Assembly (NCBI GenBank): GCA_900322175.1
Contig: ONYZ01000007.1
Location: 1 to 62,937 of the forward strand
Origin: an uncultured Prevotella sp.
GTDB taxonomy: Bacteria > Bacteroidota > Bacteroidia > Bacteroidales > Bacteroidaceae
Length of the DNA stretch: 62,937 bases
Reading direction: 5' to 3'
Positions 43,398 to 51,681 of this stretch are shown in pieces. The stretch's first letter is position 1, and the number at the start of each line of letters is the position of its first letter. The notes under the pieces were generated by a model, which had not been told where the DNA came from, did not search any database, and saw nothing but the letters and a program-made list of their open reading frames with translations. The position numbers and the translations under genes are program-made.

Positions 43398-43429
43398 CTT
43401 GCAAATGAGGCGAAAATTTTGTATCTTTG
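43398..43429 (+). promoter_or_regulatory. promoter for module 2
   Basis: CTTG (43398-43401), 20-bp spacer, TATCTTTG (43422-43429), leader of about 30 bases. CTTGCAAA and ATTTTGTATCTTTG are shared with the module 1 promoter at 4475-4506. Confidence 0.85.
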
Positions 43430-43461
43430 TACCCATAAACCATAATAAATATAGTATAACA

Positions 43462-43896
43462 ATGGATAAGAAATATGACTCTAGCCAGATACCACCAAGC
43501 TGGCTGTATTGCTTTAATGTGCAGTGCTCGATGCACGACCATTGCCTGCGTTTTCAGTCGGCACTTGAGATGTCCGACGATAAAGTGAATGGATCGGCAG
43601 TTTTCCCGAATGCGTTGAAGAACGGTCTGTGCCGTTTCTTTCGTAAGGACGAAAAGGTTACACTTGCCACAGGATTCGTCGTGAAGGATAACCCTCGCGC
43701 TTCCAACATGTTTATTGAGAAGCGCCACAGTATAACCGACTATCTCGGTGGTAACGGCACCTATTACTTGTATCGAAACGGCAAGAAATGGCTTTCACCC
43801 AAGCAGCAGGAAGATATCCGCCGTATTTTTCGTCAGGCAGGGTATACCGATGAAGTGGTGTTTGGCAATACAAAAGAAGAATACGACTTTACTTGA
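43462..43896 (+). CDS. small four-cysteine protein, module 2 (DUF6078-like)
   Basis: Function unknown. The 144-residue protein is the paralogue of 2508-2954. Conserved are C-x4-C-x5-C (CFNVQC..DHC), GSAVFPNAL, the fourth Cys in GLCRFFR, ATGF, GGNGTYYLY and SPKQQEDIRRI. The four cysteines suggest a metal-binding fold (inference). It comes first here, followed by the palindrome array and the long vapE-like gene, whereas in module 1 the ATPase gene comes first. Family name from memory, unverified. Confidence 0.75.
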   Translation: MDKKYDSSQIPPSWLYCFNVQCSMHDHCLRFQSALEMSDDKVNGSAVFPNALKNGLCRFFRKDEKVTLATGFVVKDNPRASNMFIEKRHSITDYLGGNGTYYLYRNGKKWLSPKQQEDIRRIFRQAGYTDEVVFGNTKEEYDFT

Positions 43897-43904
43897 ACGT
43901 CCTG

Positions 43905-43987
43905 TTACAACATAGTTGTAATGCTATTACAAAGTAACTGTAACGGCATTACAGATATGTTGTAATGGTATTACAGGTTAGTTGTAA
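43905..43987. repeat. array of four 17-bp palindromes at 22-bp period, module 2
   Basis: Units start at 43905, 43927, 43949 and 43971, exactly 22 bases apart: TTACAACATAGTTGTAA, TTACAAAGTAACTGTAA, TTACAGATATGTTGTAA and TTACAGGTTAGTTGTAA. The outer arms TTACA/TGTAA are constant and the centre varies. Unit length, period and copy number equal those of module 1 while the base sequence is unrelated. It fills the spacer between the two module genes, ending about 80 bases before the ATPase start. Confidence 0.92.
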
Positions 43988-44065
43988 TAGTAGTAAAGGA
44001 TTATCAGAACGATTCGTAGATGAAATCCGAACGACCATTACAAACCATTTGGAATAAAGAAAAAA

Positions 44066-46186
44066 ATGAAAGCAACACTCATTAGGACAGACAAAAAGAA
44101 CATTAAGCACATATCAACCCGCACCATCGAGACCCTGATGGACTGTATGAAAACAGACATAGGCAAGGAGGTGATATCCACCTTCAGGCGTCAGTTGCCC
44201 ATGATAGCCAAACTGGGGTGGGAGTATAAGGACATGCACCTGATGCCACAAGTATGCGCTACATCCGAACTTTCCAGGAATAACAGCGGTGAACTGGAGT
44301 TCCGCAAGTGGAACGCACTGGTACTGCTCACCCTTGGAGCGTTTGAGGGTAGCGAACAGGTTGAACAGGCTAAGGCATTGGCTATGGGAATGCCATCTAC
44401 ATTGGCTGCCTTTGCCGGTTGCAGCGGCAAAACGGTGAAACTATTGGTTCGCATTGCACCGAAAAACCAGCCTATGCCAGAATCTGAGGCAGAAACAGAC
44501 GAACTTTGCGAAGCTGGTTATAAGTATGCCGTTAAGGTATATGGCGGACTGTTTGCAGGTCAGATAGTCCAGCAGAAGGCCTCGGCAAGGATGACATTCC
44601 GTATGACGATGGACCAGAATCCGCTGCTGAACCTGAAAGCGACAGCTCTACAGGTATCTACTCTTGAAGAGTTTCCAACGGCTAAGCCTCAGCAGCCAGA
44701 ACAGCGACAGAGCGATTATGACAAATATAATGACTACGAATATCTGTATCGTTCGGCCTCAGCACAGATACTAGAGGAGATGGGGGCTCGGTTCGATGGC
44801 GACCAGCATCGCGATGAGGCTTACCTCACGGCCCTTGCTCAAAGATTGCGACAGTTGGGCTTCCCTCATGAAGAAGCTATCCTCCACATGCGTTCGCACT
44901 TGTGGACTGAAGTTGAGGATGACCATATCCGCACCATCGTGGGAACAGTCTATGCAGAAGAGAAAACCATGCATAAAACTACTGGAGACTCCGCTTTGCA
45001 TATACGTAAGGTACAGCAGCAGATGATGGACTATCTGTCATCGCGCTATGTGTTCCGATTCAACACCGTAATGGGTTATACCGAATATCGCCCTAATCAC
45101 ACTTGGGTACACCCGTATGTGCCTGTGGATGACCGCGTGTTGAATCGCATGGCTATCGAGTGCCGATTGGCAGGTCTCGACGTATGGGATAAGGACGTTT
45201 CGCGATATATCCATTCGTCATATATACCAGAGTATAACCCTGTTTGGGAATATCTGACTGCGTGCCGTGGCAAATGGGATGGTAAAGACCGAATACGCGA
45301 GCTGGCTCGCAGAGTACCTACTAAGAACCCGTATTGGCCTGAATGGTTCTATACATGGTTCCTGGGCATGGTGCGCCAGTGGCAGTCGAGCATATATGAT
45401 CGCTATGGTAATCAGATAGCACCGCTACTGATTTCAAAGCAGGGATGGAACAAGTCAACCTTTATCCAGTCGTTGTTGCCACCAGAACTCCAATGGGGAT
45501 TCACTAATCAACTCGACGTGAGTGAGAAACGTCAAACGCTACAGGCCATGAGTCAGTTCCTGTTGATAAACCTTGATGAGTTCAACCAGATTTCGCCACA
45601 GTTGCAGCAGGGATTCCTGAAGAATGTCATCACGCTGCCATGTGTAAAGGTGAAGCGCCCATACGGTAAGCATGTGGAGTCATTTCCGCGTATGGCATCG
45701 TTTATCGGAGCAACCAATCAGGCTGATGTGCTGACCGATCCTTCAGGAGGCCGCCGTTTTCTCGGTATTGAGTTGACAGGCCCCATCGACATCTCGCAGA
45801 ATCCTAACTACGAGCAGATATTTGCGCAGGCTCTGTATGCACTTGATCATCATGAGTCATACTACTTTAATGACGAGCAGACGCAGCAGATTCTGGAGTC
45901 GAACCGTCAGTTCCAGCAGTTGACTCCGGCAGAACAGTACTTTAACGACTGTTTTGAGCCCGCAACCAATGAGAATGATGGCGAGTATCTCACGGCATCT
46001 GCCATTTTTGCCCACATAAAGAAGCTTGCTGGTAGTGATTTGAGGCTAAACAGTCTTAACCATTTCGGCAGAACACTGTCAAATATACCTGATTTGAAGC
46101 GTAGAAGGACTAAAAAAGGCACAGAATATCTGGTAAAACTGCATAACAACCCTACCAGTATAACATCTATTCAGCAACAAAGATAG
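44066..46186 (+). CDS. VirE/VapE-family primase-helicase-like protein, module 2
   Basis: The 706-residue protein has three parts. Residues about 1-205 resemble the BT4734/VirE N-terminal domain, thought to be primase-like; about 215-300 is a helical linker; about 315-706 is the VapE ATPase shared with module 1. The Walker A is altered: SKQGWNKST (457-465) instead of GxxGxGK[ST]. Walker B is LLINLDE (499-505), the sensor loop is GATNQADVLTDPSGGRR, and a winged-helix-like end follows (about 640-700). Such proteins replicate phages and mobile elements, but no integrase or capsid genes are near. Confidence 0.82.
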   Translation: MKATLIRTDKKNIKHISTRTIETLMDCMKTDIGKEVISTFRRQLPMIAKLGWEYKDMHLMPQVCATSELSRNNSGELEFRKWNALVLLTLGAFEGSEQVEQAKALAMGMPSTLAAFAGCSGKTVKLLVRIAPKNQPMPESEAETDELCEAGYKYAVKVYGGLFAGQIVQQKASARMTFRMTMDQNPLLNLKATALQVSTLEEFPTAKPQQPEQRQSDYDKYNDYEYLYRSASAQILEEMGARFDGDQHRDEAYLTALAQRLRQLGFPHEEAILHMRSHLWTEVEDDHIRTIVGTVYAEEKTMHKTTGDSALHIRKVQQQMMDYLSSRYVFRFNTVMGYTEYRPNHTWVHPYVPVDDRVLNRMAIECRLAGLDVWDKDVSRYIHSSYIPEYNPVWEYLTACRGKWDGKDRIRELARRVPTKNPYWPEWFYTWFLGMVRQWQSSIYDRYGNQIAPLLISKQGWNKSTFIQSLLPPELQWGFTNQLDVSEKRQTLQAMSQFLLINLDEFNQISPQLQQGFLKNVITLPCVKVKRPYGKHVESFPRMASFIGATNQADVLTDPSGGRRFLGIELTGPIDISQNPNYEQIFAQALYALDHHESYYFNDEQTQQILESNRQFQQLTPAEQYFNDCFEPATNENDGEYLTASAIFAHIKKLAGSDLRLNSLNHFGRTLSNIPDLKRRRTKKGTEYLVKLHNNPTSITSIQQQR

Positions 46187-46204
46187 CATTTTTTGTTGCA
46201 AAAA

Positions 46205-46236
46205 GTTGTCTGTGTCATAAAAAAGCCGTATTTTTG
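46205..46236 (+). promoter_or_regulatory. promoter for ATPase/nuclease gene
   Basis: GTTG (46205-46208), 20-bp spacer, TATTTTTG (46229-46236). Confidence 0.75.
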
Positions 46237-46254
46237 TAACCGATTATCGAAATT

Positions 46255-47847
46255 ATGAGCACAATGACAAATAGCAGAAAATACCCCATAGGCATACAGA
46301 CATTCTCTGAGATTATTAGGAATGGCTATGTGTATGTGGATAAGACAGATTTGGTGTATCACTTGGTTAACTATGCCAAGTATATATTCCTGAGTCGCCC
46401 CCGACGTTTCGGAAAGTCATTGCTCACCACCACGCTGGCTTCTTATTTTCAGGGCGAAAGAGATTTGTTCGAAGGGTTGAAGATTATGAATCTTGAACAG
46501 CAGTGGAATCAGTATCCCGTAATTCGCCTTGACCTGAGCACGGCAAAAGGACAGGAGTCGGCAGCCGCATTACGCGACAAACTACAGCTTTTGCTTCGCC
46601 CCTTTAAAGAGGAGTATGGCAGCGACCCGGATGAGAAGACCCCTGGCGGGGCATTGGAAGGACTGATTCGAAGGGCTTATAAAAAGACAGGCAAGCAAGT
46701 GGCAGTTCTCATTGATGAGTATGACGCTCCTCTGCTTGAGGTCCTCCATCAGGAAGAGGTGCTAGATGCCATGCGAAAAGTGATGCAGGAATTCTACCAG
46801 CCCCTGAAGGCCAGCGAAGAGATGATAAAGTTCTGTTTTATCACCGGCATCACGAAGTTCTCGCAGCTAAGCATTTTTTCCACCATCAACAACCTAGCGA
46901 AGGTGTCGATGCTCCCGCAGTTCTCTGCCATCTGCGGCATCACCGAGCAGGAGGTAAAGACTGACTTTTCTAATGGCATCAAGAATATGGCTGCCAAATA
47001 CGGCTGCACCGATGAAGAGATGTTCTTGAAGATAAAGGAGCGCTACGACGGCTACCACTTCTCCGAGGAATCGGAAGATATCTACAATCCCTATAGTCTA
47101 ATCAGTGCCTTCAACGACAACAAACTGTCGAACTACTGGTATGACAGCGGCATGCCTTCGTTCCTCGTCCGCCAGATGCAACACTTCGGCACCGATGTCA
47201 TGTCGTTAGACAGAATGGAGGTGTTCGCTTCTGAGTTCGACCAGCCAACGGAGGCCATGCAGTCTGCCCTGCCGCTGCTTTACCAAAGTGGCTATGTCAC
47301 CATCAAGGACTATGAGCCCGAAACGGAAACTTACACGCTCTCCATCCCCAACCGTGAGGTACGCATAGGATACACAGAGGGGTTGCTTCCCATATATACT
47401 GGTCTGGAAGCAGGTCGTGTTAAGGCCGGTTTTGCCATGAAATTTTGGCAGGCACTCAAGCGAAAAGACGTCGAACATGCAATGTTCGATTTACAGGCTT
47501 ATATGGCTGGCATTCCTTACGTGGAGGGATTTAAGAAGAAACTGAAGGATGTCGCCACTGCCGAGGGATTCTATGTGTACACGTTGTATCTGATATTTTC
47601 CACGTTGAATTTCTATGTCCGTACACAAGTTAAATGTGCCGGTGGTCGCGTTGACATGGTTGTCTGGATGCCCGACACCGTTTATGTATTTGAGATGAAG
47701 GTCAACGGTACAGCTAATGAAGCTCTTCGCCAGATAGACTCGCATGATTATGCCTTGCCCTATCAAGTCGACGGACACAAAGTTGTTAAGGTCGGCGTGA
47801 AGTTCAACGCCGAGACCCGTGTGCCCGAGGAGTGGATAGTAGCATAG
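46255..47847 (+). CDS. AAA-ATPase-like protein with PD-(D/E)XK nuclease domain
   Basis: A 530-residue protein of the family with an AAA-ATPase-like N-terminal domain and a C-terminal DUF1703 nuclease, abundant in gut Bacteroidales. The start YPIGIQTFSEII..YVDKT and the P-loop RPRRFGKSLL are diagnostic. Walker B is VLIDEYDAPL. The nuclease site is visible as D467 (GGRVDMVV) and E480-x-K482 (FEMKVNG). The family's role is unknown; these genes are multi-copy and may be defence-related or selfish. It has its own promoter right after module 2. Confidence 0.88.
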   Translation: MSTMTNSRKYPIGIQTFSEIIRNGYVYVDKTDLVYHLVNYAKYIFLSRPRRFGKSLLTTTLASYFQGERDLFEGLKIMNLEQQWNQYPVIRLDLSTAKGQESAAALRDKLQLLLRPFKEEYGSDPDEKTPGGALEGLIRRAYKKTGKQVAVLIDEYDAPLLEVLHQEEVLDAMRKVMQEFYQPLKASEEMIKFCFITGITKFSQLSIFSTINNLAKVSMLPQFSAICGITEQEVKTDFSNGIKNMAAKYGCTDEEMFLKIKERYDGYHFSEESEDIYNPYSLISAFNDNKLSNYWYDSGMPSFLVRQMQHFGTDVMSLDRMEVFASEFDQPTEAMQSALPLLYQSGYVTIKDYEPETETYTLSIPNREVRIGYTEGLLPIYTGLEAGRVKAGFAMKFWQALKRKDVEHAMFDLQAYMAGIPYVEGFKKKLKDVATAEGFYVYTLYLIFSTLNFYVRTQVKCAGGRVDMVVWMPDTVYVFEMKVNGTANEALRQIDSHDYALPYQVDGHKVVKVGVKFNAETRVPEEWIVA

Positions 47848-47875
47848 TCATTATCATAGCCTTACGGCTCACTGC

Positions 47876-48364
47876 TCAGTGCATTACGGCTCTTTTTTCT
47901 TTCAAATACTCAGCAAATATCCTTGCGGCGCTTTCTACTTTGGCGGCGCAAGGTCTCTTTTTATAATACTCTGCTGTACGTTCCGATGCCACGTAGCTGC
48001 AGGGGGCCTTGTCGTGCCCCTGTATGCCTAGTATCTCTGCGCATATCACGCTGCCGTTCTCCTCTTTCGATTTCGCCAGCAGGTCCTGAACCACCTTGTA
48101 ACAGGCACTCTTACCTTCGCGGTCGCTGCCTTCGGTCTGTCCGCAGTCCAGTCCCACCAGCATCACTATGCCCGATACGGCGCCACACATCATGCGCATC
48201 CGTCCCACGCCTCCGCCAAAGCCAGCGGCTATCTTCTTGGCTAGGGTGTCGTCCAGTCCATACAGATCTGCAAATGCCGCCACCACACTCTGGCAGCAAC
48301 CATATCCTGCCATGAAGTTATCCACCGCACGTGCTACTCTCTCGTCTAATTCTTTGTCTGTCAT
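47876..48364 (-). CDS. C_GCAxxG_C_C family redox-type protein
   Basis: A 162-residue protein with the cysteine pattern that names the family: GYGCCQSV near residue 23, AAGFGGGVGRMRMMCGAVSG with Cys near 60, LDCGQTEG near 72 and an ICAEILG Cys. It probably binds a metal or Fe-S cluster or acts in redox chemistry; no reaction is known. An in-frame GTG precedes the ATG at 48364. A -7 element TAACTTTG lies at 48391-48384 on the minus strand. It is convergent with the nuclease gene across a 28-base gap. Confidence 0.82.
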   Translation of the reverse strand: MTDKELDERVARAVDNFMAGYGCCQSVVAAFADLYGLDDTLAKKIAAGFGGGVGRMRMMCGAVSGIVMLVGLDCGQTEGSDREGKSACYKVVQDLLAKSKEENGSVICAEILGIQGHDKAPCSYVASERTAEYYKKRPCAAKVESAARIFAEYLKEKRAVMH

Positions 48365-48495
48365 CACTGTATCTTTTTGGGTACAAAGTTAAGAAATAAT
48401 GTGACAAATACATAAATTTGATTGATTTTTCGCAAAATTTGTTTGTAAAAAGCCCAAAAAGACGTTTTTTTTGCGTTAATTTGCGTAAAATGTTG

Positions 48496-48503
48496 TATCT
48501 TTG
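48496..48503 (+). promoter_or_regulatory. -7 element for the polysaccharide operon
   Basis: TATCTTTG followed by CATCC, about 40 bases before the upxY ATG. The upstream TTTG boxes are not at ideal spacing (12 or 22 bases). No flanking inverted repeats of an invertible promoter were seen. Confidence 0.6.
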
Positions 48504-48542
48504 CATCCATTATAATTAACCAGACACAATTTATGTTTTGAT

Positions 48543-49205
48543 ATGAACGCGTTGGATAATGCTAGTATCAAGGTTGATAACTGCGTAGGATTTGCCTCCT
48601 TTGCCTTCCCCGAAGCGAAAAGCTCCAAAACTGGGGTGTCGGTAAGATATGCTCCATGTGAAGACAGAAAATGGTATATCCTTCGCATCAAGTATGGTAT
48701 GGTGCAAGCAGTAGCCGATGCTATGGTTGAAGATGGTGCTTACGTGTATTTGGCCAGGGTGTGGAAAGACATTCGAAACAAAGATACTGGCAAAAAGCAA
48801 CGTAAACTGTTTCCTTTCATGAATCTTCTCTTTGTCTATATTACGGCGCAAGAGGCCGAAAAGTACGTCAAGAGTTTCGCCATGTCTACGTACATTACTT
48901 ATTATTATAATCATTTCGTTACAGACGAAAAAGGTTATAATCCTCCGTTGACTGTTAGTAGCAGAGACATGGAGCCCTTAATCAAAGCCACAGTTTTGCT
49001 CGACGAGCATGTGATGGAAGTCGATCTGAAAACTTGTCATTTCGTGTCCGACGAGTTGGTGCGTGTTACTGCCGGCCCCTTCGAAGGCATCATTGGTCGA
49101 GTAGCCCGTGTTGCCCGCCAAAAGCGTGTGGTAATCTATATCAAAGGCCTTCAATCTGGCATAACCACTGCTTATATTCCCTCACATTTCCTAGAAAAAG
49201 TTTAA
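48543..49205 (+). CDS. upxY: UpxY-type transcription antiterminator (NusG-like)
   Basis: UpxY proteins ride RNA polymerase to allow full transcription of the polysaccharide operon they head. The 220-residue protein has an NGN-like domain at about 40-125 (KWYILRIKYGM, then FPFMNLLFVYI) and a KOW-like C-terminus (RVTAGPFEGIIGRV). The N-terminal 35 residues are extra. No upxZ follows: the flippase gene starts four bases after its stop. Confidence 0.85.
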   Translation: MNALDNASIKVDNCVGFASFAFPEAKSSKTGVSVRYAPCEDRKWYILRIKYGMVQAVADAMVEDGAYVYLARVWKDIRNKDTGKKQRKLFPFMNLLFVYITAQEAEKYVKSFAMSTYITYYYNHFVTDEKGYNPPLTVSSRDMEPLIKATVLLDEHVMEVDLKTCHFVSDELVRVTAGPFEGIIGRVARVARQKRVVIYIKGLQSGITTAYIPSHFLEKV

Positions 49206-49209
49206 AACA

Positions 49210-50700
49210 ATGCCTAAAAAAAATAAGAATCTTAAACAGAAAGCTGTATCGGGAGTGATTTGGACAGCTTTGCAGAAATACTCTACAATGCTTATTCAGT
49301 TTATTTCTGGTATTATTCTTGCACGCCTGCTTACACCATACGATTATGGCTGTATAGGTATGTTGATGATATTTATGCTTTTAGCCGAGTCGTTCATCGA
49401 TGGTGGTTTTGGATCAGCATTGATACAGAAGAAGCAACCCACACAAACCGACTATTCCACTATATTCTTCTGGAATATGGGGCTTTCGGCAGTACTATAT
49501 GCCGTACTGTATATGTCGGCTCCTACGATAGCAAGGTTCTATGGCATTCCTTTGTTGAGTGACATTCTGCGGGTACAGGGAACAATCTTATTTATCTATG
49601 CTTTCAATATAGTCCAGCGCAATCAATTGCAGAAGAAGATGAACTTCAAGGTGCTCTCCATAGTAACCATCTTGACATCAGTTACTGCGTTGACCATTAC
49701 CGTTATTATGGCATATCATGGCTATGGCGTATGGGCCTTGGTGGCACAGAACATGCTGACAGCCCTAATTCCAGCCCTTGTTTTCTGGTTTTACGTGCGT
49801 TGGCGTCCACAGTTTACGTTCTCATGGCAATCTTTTCGTGAACTATTCAGTTTTGGATTCTATATGTTCCTGACACACTTGTTGAACCAGTTTGGCCAGC
49901 AGATACAAGGCTTGCTCATTGGCAGATTTTATAACGCTTCCACGATGGGCTATTATTCTAAGGCAAACGGTACGGAGAGACTGGCCTCGACCAGCATTTC
50001 GAAAGTGATGTCACAGGTCACTTATCCCCTCTATGCCGAAATGCAAGATGATAAAACGGCCTTGGGTGACATGATAAAAAAGATTACTTTGACCTTGGCA
50101 TACATCACTTTCCCGCTGATGTTCATCCTGTTGCTCTGCGCCAAGCCACTATTTATCCTGCTATACTCCGATCGTTGGGCTGACAGTGTACCCTATTTTC
50201 AGGTGCTGTGCATAGCCGGGTTGGCCTATAGTTTGCAGTCTGTGAACTACCAGTCTGTGGCAGCCATCGGCAAGAGCCGGACTATGTTTGTGTGGACATT
50301 TGTCAAGCGTGCAATGGGCATTGTCTTCGTTGTTGCTGGTCTTCTACTTGATGGCATGCGTGGTCTGCTTGTGGGTATGGTGCTCAACACGTGGTTCTCC
50401 TATTTTGTCAATATCTGGTTAGTTTCCAAACATATCGGCTACAGTTGGCAACGACAACTCATCGACATCACTCCCGTACTGCTAGCCTCCTTGTCTGCCG
50501 CTGCTCTGACCTATGCAGTCGGCACCATTTGCTCCCTGCCTCTCTATGCCGACGGACTACTGAAATTAGTCGTCTTTGTGGCACTATATGCCGCTTGGTC
50601 AGCGCTGTCCCATCCCGAGGCATATCAGTATTTCTGTGTGGCAGCAAAGCCATTAGTAAAGAAAATCAAACGTAAAAATATTAAAAATAAAAAGAATTAA
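49210..50700 (+). CDS. polysaccharide flippase, WzxC/PST family
   Basis: A 496-residue inner membrane protein with 12-14 predicted helices that likely flips lipid-linked repeat units to the periplasm. Family marks: SGVIWTALQKYSTMLIQFISG in helix 1, the ARLLTPYDYG loop and GSALIQKKQPTQTDYS. The C-terminal tail is very lysine-rich. It is the second gene of the operon and pairs logically with the EpsG-like polymerase at 52837. Confidence 0.88.
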   Translation: MPKKNKNLKQKAVSGVIWTALQKYSTMLIQFISGIILARLLTPYDYGCIGMLMIFMLLAESFIDGGFGSALIQKKQPTQTDYSTIFFWNMGLSAVLYAVLYMSAPTIARFYGIPLLSDILRVQGTILFIYAFNIVQRNQLQKKMNFKVLSIVTILTSVTALTITVIMAYHGYGVWALVAQNMLTALIPALVFWFYVRWRPQFTFSWQSFRELFSFGFYMFLTHLLNQFGQQIQGLLIGRFYNASTMGYYSKANGTERLASTSISKVMSQVTYPLYAEMQDDKTALGDMIKKITLTLAYITFPLMFILLLCAKPLFILLYSDRWADSVPYFQVLCIAGLAYSLQSVNYQSVAAIGKSRTMFVWTFVKRAMGIVFVVAGLLLDGMRGLLVGMVLNTWFSYFVNIWLVSKHIGYSWQRQLIDITPVLLASLSAAALTYAVGTICSLPLYADGLLKLVVFVALYAAWSALSHPEAYQYFCVAAKPLVKKIKRKNIKNKKN

Positions 50701-50704
50701 GTAA

Positions 50705-51253
50705 ATGAGTTTTTTTAAAGACATTAAGCTTTGGCTGACAGACATTCTCTGCATCAGCAATTATGACCGAAAGGTTGAACGCAAATTCTGGAAGATGCGT
50801 CGCCTTTACGAGAAGGGCGGATATATCAATCGAAAGCGTGCATTGAGGTTGGAAAATAAACTGCAGGAGAAATATCAGTTAAAGATTTCACGCACCGCCA
50901 AGATAGGCAAAAATTTTCAAATCCGTCATCCAATGGGTATTCGTATAGGAAAGACTGCTGAGATTGGGGACAATTGCAAAGTATATCCCTTCTTTGTAGC
51001 AATGGCAGCTGTGAAAAATGACAGGGAACTAATAAATAATCACATCCGTCATCATCCAAAAATAGGAAATGATTGCATGCTATGTTCAAAAGCAACAGTC
51101 ATAGGTCCCATAACGATAGGCGATGATGTTACCATTGGTGCCTGCGCCATAGTCACCAAGGATGTACCCTCGCATAGTGTGGTAAAGGGTTTGAATCAGG
51201 TACGACCTAAGCGTCCAGAAGAGATACCCGACAAATACAAACAGACCAAATGA
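50705..51253 (+). CDS. hexapeptide-repeat acyltransferase (serine acetyltransferase-like)
   Basis: A 182-residue left-handed beta-helix transferase. Hexapeptide repeats run from about residue 60 to 160 (AKIGKNFQIRHP, IRIGKTAEIG, ATVIGPITIGDDVTIG). It resembles serine O-acetyltransferase-like enzymes of capsule loci and probably acetylates a sugar. Its stop overlaps the next start by four bases (ATGA), so the pair is translationally coupled. Confidence 0.8.
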   Translation: MSFFKDIKLWLTDILCISNYDRKVERKFWKMRRLYEKGGYINRKRALRLENKLQEKYQLKISRTAKIGKNFQIRHPMGIRIGKTAEIGDNCKVYPFFVAMAAVKNDRELINNHIRHHPKIGNDCMLCSKATVIGPITIGDDVTIGACAIVTKDVPSHSVVKGLNQVRPKRPEEIPDKYKQTK

Positions 51254-51678
51254 AAAAGTATAAGATAGGATATACACAGGGAACATTTGATATGTTTCAT
51301 ATAGGTCATCTCAACCTTCTTCATCAGGCACGAGAGTTGTGTGACAGCCTGATTGTAGGCGTGAACACTGACCAGTTGGTGAACGAATACAAGCATAAGC
51401 AACCAGTGGTAAATGAGCATGACCGTGCCGCTATTATAGGTGAACTGCGGTGTGTGGACAGGGTGGTACTGTGTGATACTCTGAGTAAGACTGAAGCCTG
51501 GCAGCAGTTACATTTTGACGCCATATTCATAGGCAGCGACTGGAAAGGCAACGAGCGTTGGAAGCAGACGGAAGTCGACTTAAAGCCATTAGGAGCTGAT
51601 GTGGTCTATCTGCAACATACTGATGGGGTGAGTTCCTCACTTCTTCGGGAAAAGGAAAGCAAAAAGATTATAGATTGA
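51250..51678 (+). CDS. glycerol-3-phosphate cytidylyltransferase-like enzyme
   Basis: A 142-residue nucleotidyltransferase of the TagD type that would make CDP-glycerol from CTP and glycerol-3-phosphate. It has the GTFDMFHIGHLNLL signature with the HxGH site, and SSSLLREKE near the end in place of the usual RTxGIST motif. The next gene encodes a CDP-glycerol-using transferase, which supports the call. A different alcohol phosphate as substrate is possible. Confidence 0.82.
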   Translation: MKKYKIGYTQGTFDMFHIGHLNLLHQARELCDSLIVGVNTDQLVNEYKHKQPVVNEHDRAAIIGELRCVDRVVLCDTLSKTEAWQQLHFDAIFIGSDWKGNERWKQTEVDLKPLGADVVYLQHTDGVSSSLLREKESKKIID

Positions 51679-51681
51679 AAC

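Noticed and set aside
48368-48542. Invertible promoter controlling the polysaccharide operon
   Set aside because: No inverted repeats flanking the promoter and no recombinase gene nearby.
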